Positions 53,561 through 61,806 of a stretch of 64,000 nucleotides of DNA are shown one piece after another (position 1 is the stretch's first letter; the number at the start of each line of letters is the position of its first letter). Under the pieces are notes generated by a model. That model did no database searches. It saw nothing but the letters and a program-made list of their open reading frames with translations, and was not told the DNA's origin. The DNA lies in the NCBI GenBank assembly GCA_017512025.1, contig JAFWHH010000012.1, forward strand, positions 1 to 64,000, in the 5' to 3' direction. The stretch comes from Clostridia bacterium (GTDB taxonomy: Bacteria; Bacillota; Clostridia; TANB77; CAG-508). The translations under genes and the position numbers were made by a program.

Positions 53561-55123
53561 ATGATAGAATTAGATATAAAAGATTTAGTAAAAAATTATG
53601 GAATTAAAAATGTATTAGACGGATTAAGTTTCGAAGTAAAGTCTGGAGAGCGTGTAGCTCTTATTGGACAAAATGGATGTGGTAAATCCACAGTACTTAA
53701 TACCATCAATGGAGATGAAACGATAGATGGTGGTAGAGTAAATATAAGAAATGGTGCAAGCATAAAGATGCTAAAGCAAATATATGAAAAAAGAGATATA
53801 GATTGCACAGTGGAAGAGTTTCTGATGGAAAACTTCAGTAAATGCTTTGAGTTAGAAAAAAAACTTAAGTGTATTGAAGAGGAAATGGCTACAGAGACAA
53901 ACGATAATTTACTTCAAAAACTTATTAATAAATACGGAAGAATACAAGATGAATATGTACTAAATGGAGGATACGAAATCCAGGAGAAATATAAGAAAAT
54001 ATGCTCTGGGTTTAAGTATGATGACTTATTTTTATGTAGTATGTATAACACCTTAAGTGGTGGAGAGAGAACGAAGGTAAATCTAGCTAAAATCTTAATG
54101 AGTAATCCAGATATTCTTTTATTAGACGAACCAACAAACCATTTGGATGTTGACACTTTAGAATGGCTTGAAGAGCTTCTTTCTTCATATAGTGGTACAA
54201 TACTTGTAATATCACATGATAGATATTTTCTGGATAAAATAGCTACTAAAACAGTTCTTATTGAGAGCGGTAAAGCTAAAATATATCATGGTAATTATTC
54301 TTATTTTCTGGAAGAAGATGAGAGAAGGACTTTAGCTGAGTTTGAAAAATATAAAAGTCAGCAAAAGCAAATTGAAAAGATGAAAGATTCAATTAAGACA
54401 TTAAGAAAGTTTGGGGATATTGCTCAAAATGAAATGTTTTATAAAAGAGCAAAGAGCATCGAAAAACGTCTAGAGAAGATGGATGTTCTTGAAAAGGTTG
54501 ATATTGATAAGAAAAAAAGTAATATAAATTTAGTAGCAGGAGATAGATCCGCTAATGATGTTATAAAGGTGGAACATTTATTTAAAAACTTTGGGGATAA
54601 AAATATCTTTAATGATTTTAATATGAATGTGTACCGAAAAGAAAAAGTTTGTATAACCGGTAAGAATGGTTCAGGGAAAAGCACTCTTATAAAGATGATT
54701 ATTGGTGAAGGGCAAGGTTATAGTGGAAAAATAGAGCTTGGCTCTAATACAAAAATCGGTTATATTCCACAAGAGCTAAATTTCAAGAATAAGGAAGAGA
54801 CGATTCTTGAGTATATTCTTAATAATACAAATATGGGAGAAACTGAGGCTAGGACATATCTAGCAAAGTTTTCTTTCTATGGAGAAAATGTATTTAAAAG
54901 AATTAGAGAATTATCTGGTGGAGAAAAGGTTAGATTAATACTAGCTAAATTAATGCGAAAGAATATAAATTTATTAGTGCTAGATGAACCGACAAATCAT
55001 TTAGATATTGCGTCAAGAGAAGCACTAGAAGAGAGCCTAAAATCATATGATGGGACAGTTCTTTTCGTATCGCATGATAGATATTTTATAAAAAAGATTT
55101 CAACTCGAATGATAAAAATTTGA
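53561..55123 (+). CDS. ABC-F family ribosome-associated ATPase
   Basis: ABC-F proteins bind the ribosomal E site; some protect against antibiotics, others aid translation of difficult sequences. The 520-residue protein has two ABC domains, with Walker A GQNGCGKST (about 36) and GKNGSGKST (about 366), signatures LSGGERTK and LSGGEKVR, and two DEPTNHLD motifs. There is no membrane domain. The linker (about 240-330) is long and charged. The length and the attenuator upstream fit antibiotic-resistance ABC-Fs. The target drug is not readable. Confidence 0.92.
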   Translation: MIELDIKDLVKNYGIKNVLDGLSFEVKSGERVALIGQNGCGKSTVLNTINGDETIDGGRVNIRNGASIKMLKQIYEKRDIDCTVEEFLMENFSKCFELEKKLKCIEEEMATETNDNLLQKLINKYGRIQDEYVLNGGYEIQEKYKKICSGFKYDDLFLCSMYNTLSGGERTKVNLAKILMSNPDILLLDEPTNHLDVDTLEWLEELLSSYSGTILVISHDRYFLDKIATKTVLIESGKAKIYHGNYSYFLEEDERRTLAEFEKYKSQQKQIEKMKDSIKTLRKFGDIAQNEMFYKRAKSIEKRLEKMDVLEKVDIDKKKSNINLVAGDRSANDVIKVEHLFKNFGDKNIFNDFNMNVYRKEKVCITGKNGSGKSTLIKMIIGEGQGYSGKIELGSNTKIGYIPQELNFKNKEETILEYILNNTNMGETEARTYLAKFSFYGENVFKRIRELSGGEKVRLILAKLMRKNINLLVLDEPTNHLDIASREALEESLKSYDGTVLFVSHDRYFIKKISTRMIKI

Positions 55124-55137
55124 TAGGAGAACATATT

Positions 55138-56238
55138 ATGGATGATGTGTTAACAAGGATTAGAAAATCTATAGAAGAAAGCAGTTATGAAACAAACGAA
55201 GAATACACGAAGGAAGAAATTGAAAAAGCTGTACAGGTTATTACTGATTTTATTGTCAAACTAAGAAGGATGACGGTTGAGGAAAATGGTCGAAGGAGAG
55301 CTCTAAATGAGCTGGAGAAGTTTCTGGCGATTAATGAATTTGTAACTAATAGAGTTTACCAAGAGAATGAAAAAGGTGAAAGACTGACTTCGCATAATAT
55401 TGTAGGTGTATGTAATACTGGAAAAGCAGTTTGTGAAGGTTTCTGTGGTTTAATGCATTTACTTTGTAGCATCGAAGGAATACCTGTATGGCATAAGATG
55501 TGTGAAGCAGAAAATAAGAAGACAGGGATTTCTAATTATCATGGAAATTTAGAGGTTTGTATCAAAGATAAAGAAGGAAATGTTCATTGTTTACATGTTG
55601 ATCCAACAATCGATTGTTTAGATGAAAAAGATATACTAACGTACAATGCAACTTTAATTCCAGATAGCAATATCAATAAATACAGAGCAATTCAGAGATA
55701 TACTAACTGTAATACAATATGGCTAGATTTATTTAATGGAACAACTCCAGAGCATTTTGCAGAGGTAATAAAACCAACAGATATGGAACTTATTAGTGCA
55801 GAATTGTATGGACGTAGGAGACAAGATATTGAGCAGGAGAAAATTAATGCATATGGTCATCAGTTAATTGACATGGCTGAAGCATTGAGGATAAGTGTAG
55901 ATGAAGACATAGAGACAGCAGAGCAGGCCGTAAATTTGTATAGGGCTATTTGTGAAGTATATGAGGTTGCTAAAGAGCCGATAGATAATAGTGAGTTTTT
56001 AGAAGCACTTATCAATGTCCAAACAGCATATTTAGAGCAGGATGAGAGCATTCCAGCTGAAAAAGTAAGTGAGCTAAGTAGAATGCAGATAAAAGCGCGT
56101 ATAGAAAAGTCAATTGAAATGCAAAACAATGGTAATTGGGATAGAGATGCCGATAAATCATTTATTGTTGACATTGTAAACGGAAAATTTGACTATATGA
56201 AACAGTTACAATGTGCTGATCTTAATGTTGATAGATAA
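55138..56238 (+). CDS. Transglutaminase-like domain protein
   Basis: The start ATG 55138 follows TAGGAG, 14 bases after the ABC-F stop. The 366-residue protein has a catalytic Cys in GKAVCEGFCGLMHLLCSIEGIPV and His and Asp in HCLHVDPTIDCLD, the Cys-His-Asp triad of transglutaminase-like proteins. No signal peptide is present, so it would be cytoplasmic. Substrate unknown. It is joined to the ABC-F gene, which is of interest for its expression. Confidence 0.8.
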   Translation: MDDVLTRIRKSIEESSYETNEEYTKEEIEKAVQVITDFIVKLRRMTVEENGRRRALNELEKFLAINEFVTNRVYQENEKGERLTSHNIVGVCNTGKAVCEGFCGLMHLLCSIEGIPVWHKMCEAENKKTGISNYHGNLEVCIKDKEGNVHCLHVDPTIDCLDEKDILTYNATLIPDSNINKYRAIQRYTNCNTIWLDLFNGTTPEHFAEVIKPTDMELISAELYGRRRQDIEQEKINAYGHQLIDMAEALRISVDEDIETAEQAVNLYRAICEVYEVAKEPIDNSEFLEALINVQTAYLEQDESIPAEKVSELSRMQIKARIEKSIEMQNNGNWDRDADKSFIVDIVNGKFDYMKQLQCADLNVDR

Positions 56239-56253
56239 CAAATGCATAAAAAA

Positions 56254-56289
56254 GAAAGCAATACAGAAAAGTGTTGCTTTTTTTTTTTG
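56254..56289 (+). terminator. Terminator after the transglutaminase-like gene
   Basis: AAAGCAATAC pairs with GTGTTGCTTT around AGAAAA, followed by a T-run. Confidence 0.9.
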
Positions 56290-56327
56290 GTAAATGATAT
56301 AATGCAAATAAATAAGGAGGTAAGATT

Positions 56328-56708
56328 ATGTCTAGAGAGTTTATCGTTAAAAAATGTATGAAATGTGGAGCATATGTTAAAGTATTTGAGGATTGCACAT
56401 GTGAGAATTGTGGAATAAAGTGTTGTGGAGAGCAAATGATATCTTTAGTTCCAAATTCAGAAGATGCAGCTTTTGAAAAACATGTTCCAACATATGAGAT
56501 ACAAGGAGAGAAAATATTAGTTAGAGTTAACCATGTAATGGAAGAAGAGCATTACATTGAATGGATTGCTATAGTATTTGATGATCATGAGAAAATCACA
56601 TATTTTAAACCAGGAGATGAGCCAGTAGCTCATTGTAAATATGTTCCTGGATCAACAATATATGCATATTGTAACAAGCATAATCTATGGAAAGCTGACG
56701 TTAAATAA
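56328..56708 (+). CDS. Desulfoferrodoxin-type superoxide reductase
   Basis: The enzyme reduces superoxide without producing oxygen, which suits an anaerobe. The 126-residue protein has an N-terminal Cys-rich part (CMKCGAYVKVF...CTCENC). The catalytic iron site follows: EKHVP, HVMEEEHYIEWI and the C-terminal C-N-K-H-N-L-W. This is the standard four-His one-Cys iron site with a desulforedoxin-like domain. It is monocistronic. Confidence 0.93.
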   Translation: MSREFIVKKCMKCGAYVKVFEDCTCENCGIKCCGEQMISLVPNSEDAAFEKHVPTYEIQGEKILVRVNHVMEEEHYIEWIAIVFDDHEKITYFKPGDEPVAHCKYVPGSTIYAYCNKHNLWKADVK

Positions 56709-56718
56709 TAAAATAAGT

Positions 56719-56756
56719 AACTACCGGAATGTTTTTGTATTCCGGTAGTTTTATTG
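56719..56756 (+). terminator. Terminator after the superoxide reductase
   Basis: AACTACCGGAAT pairs perfectly with ATTCCGGTAGTT around GTTTTTGT, followed by TTATTG. Confidence 0.9.
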
Positions 56757-56757
56757 T

Positions 56758-56786
56758 TTGACATAGTATTTCTAGCATGTTACAAT
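56758..56786 (+). promoter_or_regulatory. Promoter of the PPP-phosphatase gene
   Basis: TTGACA (56758-56763) and TACAAT (56781-56786) are 17 bases apart. Confidence 0.75.
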
Positions 56787-56831
56787 TAATCAATGGTTAA
56801 AATAAAAATCCTTGAAAAAGGAGGTAAGAAT

Positions 56832-57941
56832 ATGGATGAATTAAGAGATAATATACTACCAGATCAAAACAAGCCGTTGTTCATTGTTAGTGATTTTCAT
56901 GGCGTATATGATGCAATGGAGGTAGTAGAAGACAGATTAGAAAAAAAGAATAGAAGAATCATTATTCTAGGAGATTGCATGGATCGTGGAAACGCTGGAA
57001 TTCGAATTTTATCTAGAATAAAAGAGCTTATTGAAAGTGGCGAAAATGTTATATACCTTCCAGGTAATCATGACGATGCTCTATATATGAAGTTCAGACA
57101 TTTTGTTGAACTATATAGAAATAATGAAAGAGAGCTTACCGAAGAGATGGTTACAGTTTTTGGTGGATTTCTAAGAGCTTCTAAATATGATGTTCTTGCG
57201 AGAGCTAATGGTCAAATTCCAACATTTAACGAAATCATTGATATGACTAAGACTCCAGACGGGTTACGAGAATTCTTTGAATTAATGATATGGCTTGAAA
57301 ATCAACCATTGTTGAAGATTGAGACTGATTATGATGGTAGAAAGATTGCTTTAGGTCATGCTTCATTTGATATGGACATGTATGAAATGGATGAACCATT
57401 AACATTGCGTAGTAAAGCAATGCTAGATAAACGTTATGAGGAGCTTATATCATCTAATCCAGAATCAGAGGAATTTGGAGAAGTAAGTAAAAAGCATAAG
57501 AAGGCTTTTGCATGTTTATGGTATAGAAATCCAGACGATGATGATTCAATTAATTTAGATGGTGTAGTAAGATTACCAGATAAATCAGAAGCGGATGTTA
57601 TAGTTGTAGGACATACTCCAAAACAGGAAGAAGTTGAAATAATTGGTGAGAATACTACAAGAACGGCTATAGATGTTGATGGTGGTACAGTTGAGTGTTA
57701 CTTATCTGGTGAAGGTGAAATGGTTAAATTTGAACCATTTAGAGATAGCCTTCCTAAGAAGATAATGGTAACATCATTCGTTGTTGTAGGAAAGAAAGGT
57801 GCATACGAAAAACTTGGTCTAATGGATGAGTATAAAAAATCAGATGATGAACCAGAAGTTGAAGAAGAGACAAAAGTGTACGTACCAAGACGTAAGATAA
57901 AGAAAAATGCTGATCCTGAAGATGGGTTTGGAGACAAATAA
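56832..57941 (+). CDS. PPP-family metallophosphatase
   Basis: The start ATG 56832 follows AAAGGAGGT. The 369-residue protein has the metallophosphatase motifs SDFHGVYD, GDCMDRG, GNHDD and VVGHTPK, in the PPP/ApaH order. An inserted helical region lies between motifs III and IV (about 85-185), and a Glu/Lys-rich tail of about 40 residues follows. A Ser/Thr phosphatase or Ap4A hydrolase role is possible. Confidence 0.85.
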   Translation: MDELRDNILPDQNKPLFIVSDFHGVYDAMEVVEDRLEKKNRRIIILGDCMDRGNAGIRILSRIKELIESGENVIYLPGNHDDALYMKFRHFVELYRNNERELTEEMVTVFGGFLRASKYDVLARANGQIPTFNEIIDMTKTPDGLREFFELMIWLENQPLLKIETDYDGRKIALGHASFDMDMYEMDEPLTLRSKAMLDKRYEELISSNPESEEFGEVSKKHKKAFACLWYRNPDDDDSINLDGVVRLPDKSEADVIVVGHTPKQEEVEIIGENTTRTAIDVDGGTVECYLSGEGEMVKFEPFRDSLPKKIMVTSFVVVGKKGAYEKLGLMDEYKKSDDEPEVEEETKVYVPRRKIKKNADPEDGFGDK

Positions 57942-57944
57942 GCA

Positions 57945-57979
57945 AAAGAAAGGTTAGTGTAAGCTAGCCGTTCTTTTTT
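57945..57979 (+). terminator. Terminator after the PPP-phosphatase gene
   Basis: AGAA-A-GGTTAG pairs with CTAGCC-G-TTCT around TGTAAG, followed by TTTTTT. Confidence 0.8.
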
Positions 57980-57987
57980 GCCATAAA

Positions 57988-58016
57988 TTGAGTTTACATA
58001 AGAAATATGATATAAT
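57988..58016 (+). promoter_or_regulatory. Cassette D promoter
   Basis: TTGAGT and TATAAT are 17 bases apart with extended TGA; spacer contains TTACATAA, like the promoters at 2707 and 58489. Confidence 0.75.
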
Positions 58017-58020
58017 AATA

Positions 58021-58108
58021 GGTGCAATAATTAATATTGCTCCTTGAAAGGCGGGCTAACCGCTGGATGCATCTTAGGGTAACTTTATAAGGACAAGGAG
58101 GGTCCAAT
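58021..58108 (+). promoter_or_regulatory. Cassette D leader, first copy of a conserved RNA element
   Basis: A 9-pair hairpin GGTGCAATA / TATTGCTCC has one T-T mismatch. It is followed by GCGG-gctaa-CCGC (58051-58063) and the 20-base core GCATCTTAGGGTAACTTTAT (58069-58088), then AGGAGGGTCC. The same order and core recur at 58522-58616. No known riboswitch class is recognised. Confidence 0.72.
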
Positions 58109-58435
58109 ATGAAAAGATTCCGGAAGTTTGTAGGCATTGTCTCTATTATCGTAATGTCAGTAATTCTTTCGATAACGATGGGAATCACTGCAAGTGCGAT
58201 GGAGACCGAGGTACGTGGTGAGCAGGAAGTACTCTATGAGGAAACCCGTATCACCGAGGAAGCAGATTTGGAGGCAGAGGAGGCTGAAAACAAGGTATGG
58301 GCATGGCTAATCATTATTTGGATGGCATCGTGGATTTTTATTCCGACTGGCCCGATACTGATGGATGCCATCGAGGACATCGTAGAAAAAAGACGGAAAA
58401 AGAATACATCTCCAAAGATTTCACTCGAGAAATGA
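58109..58435 (+). CDS. Small secreted or membrane protein (cassette D)
   Basis: The 108-residue protein starts with a signal peptide (cleavage expected near residue 30, ASA-M) and an acidic segment. It continues with a second hydrophobic segment (VWAWLIIIWMASWIFIPTGP, about 63-85) and ends with a basic tail. No family is recognised. It has the same leader and promoter type as the TPM-like gene that follows, so the two may be co-regulated and act together at the membrane. Codons are G+C-richer than the host. Confidence 0.65.
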   Translation: MKRFRKFVGIVSIIVMSVILSITMGITASAMETEVRGEQEVLYEETRITEEADLEAEEAENKVWAWLIIIWMASWIFIPTGPILMDAIEDIVEKRRKKNTSPKISLEK

Positions 58436-58446
58436 CAAAATGGACC

Positions 58447-58486
58447 AGATCCCACAGATGCATATCTGCGGGATCTTTTATTTTAT
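58447..58486 (+). terminator. Terminator of cassette D
   Basis: GATCCCACAGAT pairs with ATCTGCGGGATC (one mismatch) around GCAT, followed by TTTTATTTTA. Confidence 0.87.
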
Positions 58487-58488
58487 AG

Positions 58489-58517
58489 TTGTGTTTACAT
58501 AAAGAATGTGATATAAT
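58489..58517 (+). promoter_or_regulatory. Cassette E promoter
   Basis: TTGTGT and TATAAT are 17 bases apart with extended TGA; spacer contains TTACATAA as in cassette D. Confidence 0.75.
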
Positions 58518-58521
58518 AATC

Positions 58522-58616
58522 GGTGCATTAATAAATGTTGCTCCTTTTATGGTGGGCTAACCGCCAGACGGCATCTTAGGGTAACTTTATTAAATTTTAA
58601 AAGGAGGGTCCGAAAA
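58522..58616 (+). promoter_or_regulatory. Cassette E leader, second copy of the conserved RNA element
   Basis: It aligns with the 58021 leader: GGTGCA at the start, TTGCTCCTT, GGTGG-gctaa-CCGCC (a stem changed but still pairing), the 20-base core (58571-58590, identical) and AGGAGGGTCC. Compensating changes in the second stem support a conserved RNA structure. Confidence 0.72.
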
Positions 58617-59933
58617 ATGAGAGTTCGGAAATTCAATCTGTACGCAGTCTTCTTTATTGTTGCAATGCTCTTTGCGATGCCGATGACGGCACACGCGGAT
58701 TCGATTTACATCGAGTCTCAGGGCATTACCGTTGAAACAAAGGAGACACCGACCGAAACTGTTGTGGTTGACATGAGGAAGGTGCTCAGTGATGGGCAAA
58801 TTCAGAATGTTAAAGAGGCAGGTACAAAACTTAAGATATACAACGTTGGACTTTATGTAGAGATGACAGAAAAGGCTACTTGTTCTCAGAAATATGCTAA
58901 CAGTTTGGCTGAGCAGAAATTCGAGGAACTTCTTCCGGCAGAGAACAGTGTAATGATTGTTTTCTCGTTCTACGAGGATGCAGGAGGTTATTATGCTGTG
59001 CATTACAATTTGCAGGGAGATTTCAGTGAGAGCAAGGTAAACCGGATTATTGAGGGGTCGTATCATGATTTCAAAAGTGATTCGACATGGATTGCAGGAA
59101 GTTTTGAACAAGTAGTGGATTACCTCACTGAGGTTGAGAACAACTTGATCAATGCTGATGCAATAGCCGAGCAAAGACATGCAGCACTTGTCACTTTAGG
59201 TAAAATTGCTAGAGCAATGATTGAATGCTTTGCCATTGTTGCTATTATTTACCTTGCATGGGAAATTAAGAGCAAAGACAAAGAGTGGAGAGCATATACC
59301 GACAAGAAAGATCGAAAGATTGAGTCTCTAACTAAAGAGGCAAAACGTCAAGATGCTGCAAAAAACAAGCTGAAGGAAAGATGTGATATACTTCAAGCAT
59401 GGAAAGACGATGCTATAGAATCTACTCCGGAGATTGAAGGAAGGATTACTGAACATCGTGCAAAAAGACGTGCTAAAGAGTTTGACAAAACCTATAAAAA
59501 AGCGGAAGGATACAAAATGCTATCTAGTATGATTTCTGAATATGATGCAATGTCTGTTCAGGAAAAAGGCCATGTCAAGCTTGATATCACAAAGGCAAAA
59601 CAGAAGCTTGAGGAACTTGCTAAGGCAGAAGCAGAAAAAGCTACCAATATCATTCATGAAACGTGTAAGCAAACCGCTGATAGGCATCATCTAAACTCAT
59701 ATGACAAAACACTGAATTACTACAATGGTTTGCCTAATGCAGTTAGAATGCTTATTGCTGCGAGACTTGTAAGCCAATTGATTGATGGTCATTCTCGAGC
59801 AAAGAGCGATTATAGCAGACACAGTCACAGTAGTTCTTCATCTTCATCGTCGTTCAGTCATCGGTCAAGTAGTATGCACACCGGAGGTTTCCACTCGGGA
59901 ACATTCGGCGGTGGCTTCCACGGAGGTCACTAA
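58617..59933 (+). CDS. TPM-domain membrane protein with Gly/Ser/His tail (cassette E)
   Basis: The 438-residue protein has a signal peptide (cleavage near AHA-D, residue 27). A TPM domain follows (about 30-165), with the pattern YNVGLYVEMTEKATCS and SVMIVFSFYEDAGGYYAVHY. Then come a membrane segment (about 203-218), a charged coiled region (about 220-345) and a C-terminal Ser/Gly/His-rich tail. TPM proteins occur in envelope and photosystem maintenance; in bacteria most are uncharacterised. The first half is G+C-rich, the middle less so. It ends cassette E. Confidence 0.75.
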   Translation: MRVRKFNLYAVFFIVAMLFAMPMTAHADSIYIESQGITVETKETPTETVVVDMRKVLSDGQIQNVKEAGTKLKIYNVGLYVEMTEKATCSQKYANSLAEQKFEELLPAENSVMIVFSFYEDAGGYYAVHYNLQGDFSESKVNRIIEGSYHDFKSDSTWIAGSFEQVVDYLTEVENNLINADAIAEQRHAALVTLGKIARAMIECFAIVAIIYLAWEIKSKDKEWRAYTDKKDRKIESLTKEAKRQDAAKNKLKERCDILQAWKDDAIESTPEIEGRITEHRAKRRAKEFDKTYKKAEGYKMLSSMISEYDAMSVQEKGHVKLDITKAKQKLEELAKAEAEKATNIIHETCKQTADRHHLNSYDKTLNYYNGLPNAVRMLIAARLVSQLIDGHSRAKSDYSRHSHSSSSSSSSFSHRSSSMHTGGFHSGTFGGGFHGGH

Positions 59934-59956
59934 AAATTCGAAAATCATTCAAGGAC

Positions 59957-59996
59957 AAAGTACCCCGGATGCAATATCCGGGGTACTTTCATGCTC
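59957..59996 (+). terminator. Terminator of cassette E
   Basis: AAAGTACCCCGGAT pairs with ATCCGGGGTACTTT around GCAAT, a strong stem followed by CATGCTCT rather than a long T-run. Confidence 0.8.
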
Positions 59997-60066
59997 TAAA
60001 ATATATTTGAATTAATGAAAAAAATATGATAGAATACGCAAATAGTGATTAAGGTAGGTGATCAAT

Positions 60067-60984
60067 ATGATGTTTAAAAAGATAATTAAAGAGATATGTG
60101 AAGAAGAGAATATTGATTATAGTGTTATTTCTAAGGATTGGGTTATTGTTTTAGAAAAAAATGGAAAAACTAATTTGATTACTGGATATAAGTTTGGAAT
60201 CAATAATCATGCATTAGGAGAGCTTCTTGATGATAAGTACGCTACTTTTGAGTTATTAAGTAAAAAGAATGTTCCAATAATTGAGCACAATATTTTATAC
60301 GGACCAAGCAATAAGAATTCATATGCAATAGGTAGTAATAGTATAGAATATGTGGATAGACTATTTAATAAATATAATAAAGACGTCGTATTAAAAATAA
60401 ATGATGGTACATGTGGTGCTAATGTTCTACATATCAAGGATAGAGATGAATTAATAAAAGAGTATGAAAATTTAAGTTATAAGTTCTTTTCTATGAGCTT
60501 ATGTCCTTATTATGATATTGAAAATGAGTATAGGACTGTTGTAATAGGGGGAAAGTGTGAACTCGTATATAAGAAAACAAAGCCTATTGTCATTGGAGAT
60601 GGAAAGAGCAGGGTAAAAGAGCTTCTAACTAAGTTTAACAACGAATACTTTAAAGATATAAATGATGAAAAATTAAATGTAATACTTGGTAAAGACGAAG
60701 TATTTGAATATGACTGGAGATTTAATTTAGCACATGGATCTAAAGCTAGTATGGATATTGATGATAGCTTAAAAAACAAAATTGAACAGCTATCTGAAGA
60801 TATATCAAAAAAGATTGGTTTAGGGTTTGGAAGTATTGATATTATAAAGACAACAGATAACAAACTATTTGTTATGGAAATAAATAGTGGTGTTATGATG
60901 GAGAACTTTGTAAAACAAGTTCCAAATGGATATGAAATTGCTAAAAATATTTATAAAAAAGTTATAAAAAATTATAACTGGTGA
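60067..60984 (+). CDS. ATP-grasp domain protein
   Basis: The start ATG 60067 follows AGGTAGGTG; a GTG at 60058 lies within that site. The 305-residue protein has an ATP-grasp core: VVLKINDGTCGANVLHI, YRTVVIGGKCELVYKKTKP and the metal site GSIDIIKTTDNKLFVMEINSGVM. It resembles the ATP-grasp part of cyanophycin-synthetase or glutathione-synthetase-like ligases. The amide or peptide product cannot be deduced. Confidence 0.8.
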   Translation: MMFKKIIKEICEEENIDYSVISKDWVIVLEKNGKTNLITGYKFGINNHALGELLDDKYATFELLSKKNVPIIEHNILYGPSNKNSYAIGSNSIEYVDRLFNKYNKDVVLKINDGTCGANVLHIKDRDELIKEYENLSYKFFSMSLCPYYDIENEYRTVVIGGKCELVYKKTKPIVIGDGKSRVKELLTKFNNEYFKDINDEKLNVILGKDEVFEYDWRFNLAHGSKASMDIDDSLKNKIEQLSEDISKKIGLGFGSIDIIKTTDNKLFVMEINSGVMMENFVKQVPNGYEIAKNIYKKVIKNYNW

Positions 60985-61105
60985 GAACCAAAATAGATCT
61001 TTTTAGGTCTATTATTATGTAGGATAAAATCCTACTAATGCAAGGAAAGACCTTGATTTTAAAAATTCGTATGATAAAATATAAAAAAATTCGAAGGAGG
61101 AAAAT
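60985..61105 (+). promoter_or_regulatory. ruvA upstream region with three small hairpins and promoter
   Basis: AATAGATC / GTCTATT, then GTAGGAT / ATCCTAC (61018-61034) and AAGG / CCTT occur in order. Then TTGATT (61053-61058) and TAAAAT (61075-61080) are 16 bases apart. None of the hairpins has a clear T-run, so termination of the previous gene is uncertain. Confidence 0.5.
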
Positions 61106-61708
61106 ATGTTTGCATATTTAAAAGGAGTTTTTGACTCAAGAACAATGGATTATATTGTTGTTGATGTTAATGGTGTTGGTTATAAAATATTTATGTCTGA
61201 AAACTCAATGAAAGAAATTGGGGAAATAGGAAAAGAAATAAAAGTACATACATACGTAAAAGTTAGAGAAGATGATATTAGTATATATGGATTTGCTTCT
61301 TGTGAGGAGCTTAGGATGTTTGAATTATTAATATCTGTTAGTGGAATTGGAGCTAAATCAGCTATTACAATTTTATCTAATATCGAACCATCTACTTTTG
61401 CAGCAGCAGTTGTATCTGATGATGTAAATGTTTTAAAGAAGTTACCAGGTGTAGGTGCTAAATCAGCACAAAGAATTATTTTAGAGCTAAAAGATAAATT
61501 AAAATCATTAAGTGTTGAAGAATCAACTGCAACAAGCACAATTAATGTTGAATTGGCTAATAATGAAAATGTTGAGGATTTAATATCAGCACTTCAAGTT
61601 TTAGGATATTCTAGAAAAGATATTGAGTCAATTTTACCAAAATTAGACTGTAAAAATGGTAGTTTAGAGGAGCTTATAAAGAATGCTCTTGCAATACTTT
61701 CAAAGTAG
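61106..61708 (+). CDS. ruvA: Holliday junction branch-migration protein RuvA
   Basis: RuvA binds four-way junctions and loads the RuvB motor. The 200-residue protein has the OB-fold start FAYLKGVFDSR, the HhH segment LISVSGIGAKSAITIL and a second HhH LKKLPGVGAKSAQRIILELKDK. Domain III is at the C-terminus. ruvB is not adjacent; a class A PBP gene follows instead. Ribosome site GAAGGAGG. Confidence 0.96.
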   Translation: MFAYLKGVFDSRTMDYIVVDVNGVGYKIFMSENSMKEIGEIGKEIKVHTYVKVREDDISIYGFASCEELRMFELLISVSGIGAKSAITILSNIEPSTFAAAVVSDDVNVLKKLPGVGAKSAQRIILELKDKLKSLSVEESTATSTINVELANNENVEDLISALQVLGYSRKDIESILPKLDCKNGSLEELIKNALAILSK

Positions 61709-61806
61709 TAAAATATATTGAAAAAACTCTTTTATTTTTTTGTGTTTTATAATATAATTTTATTGTGATTTGGTATAAATATAAGTGCCAGAAAAGGAGT
61801 ATATAA

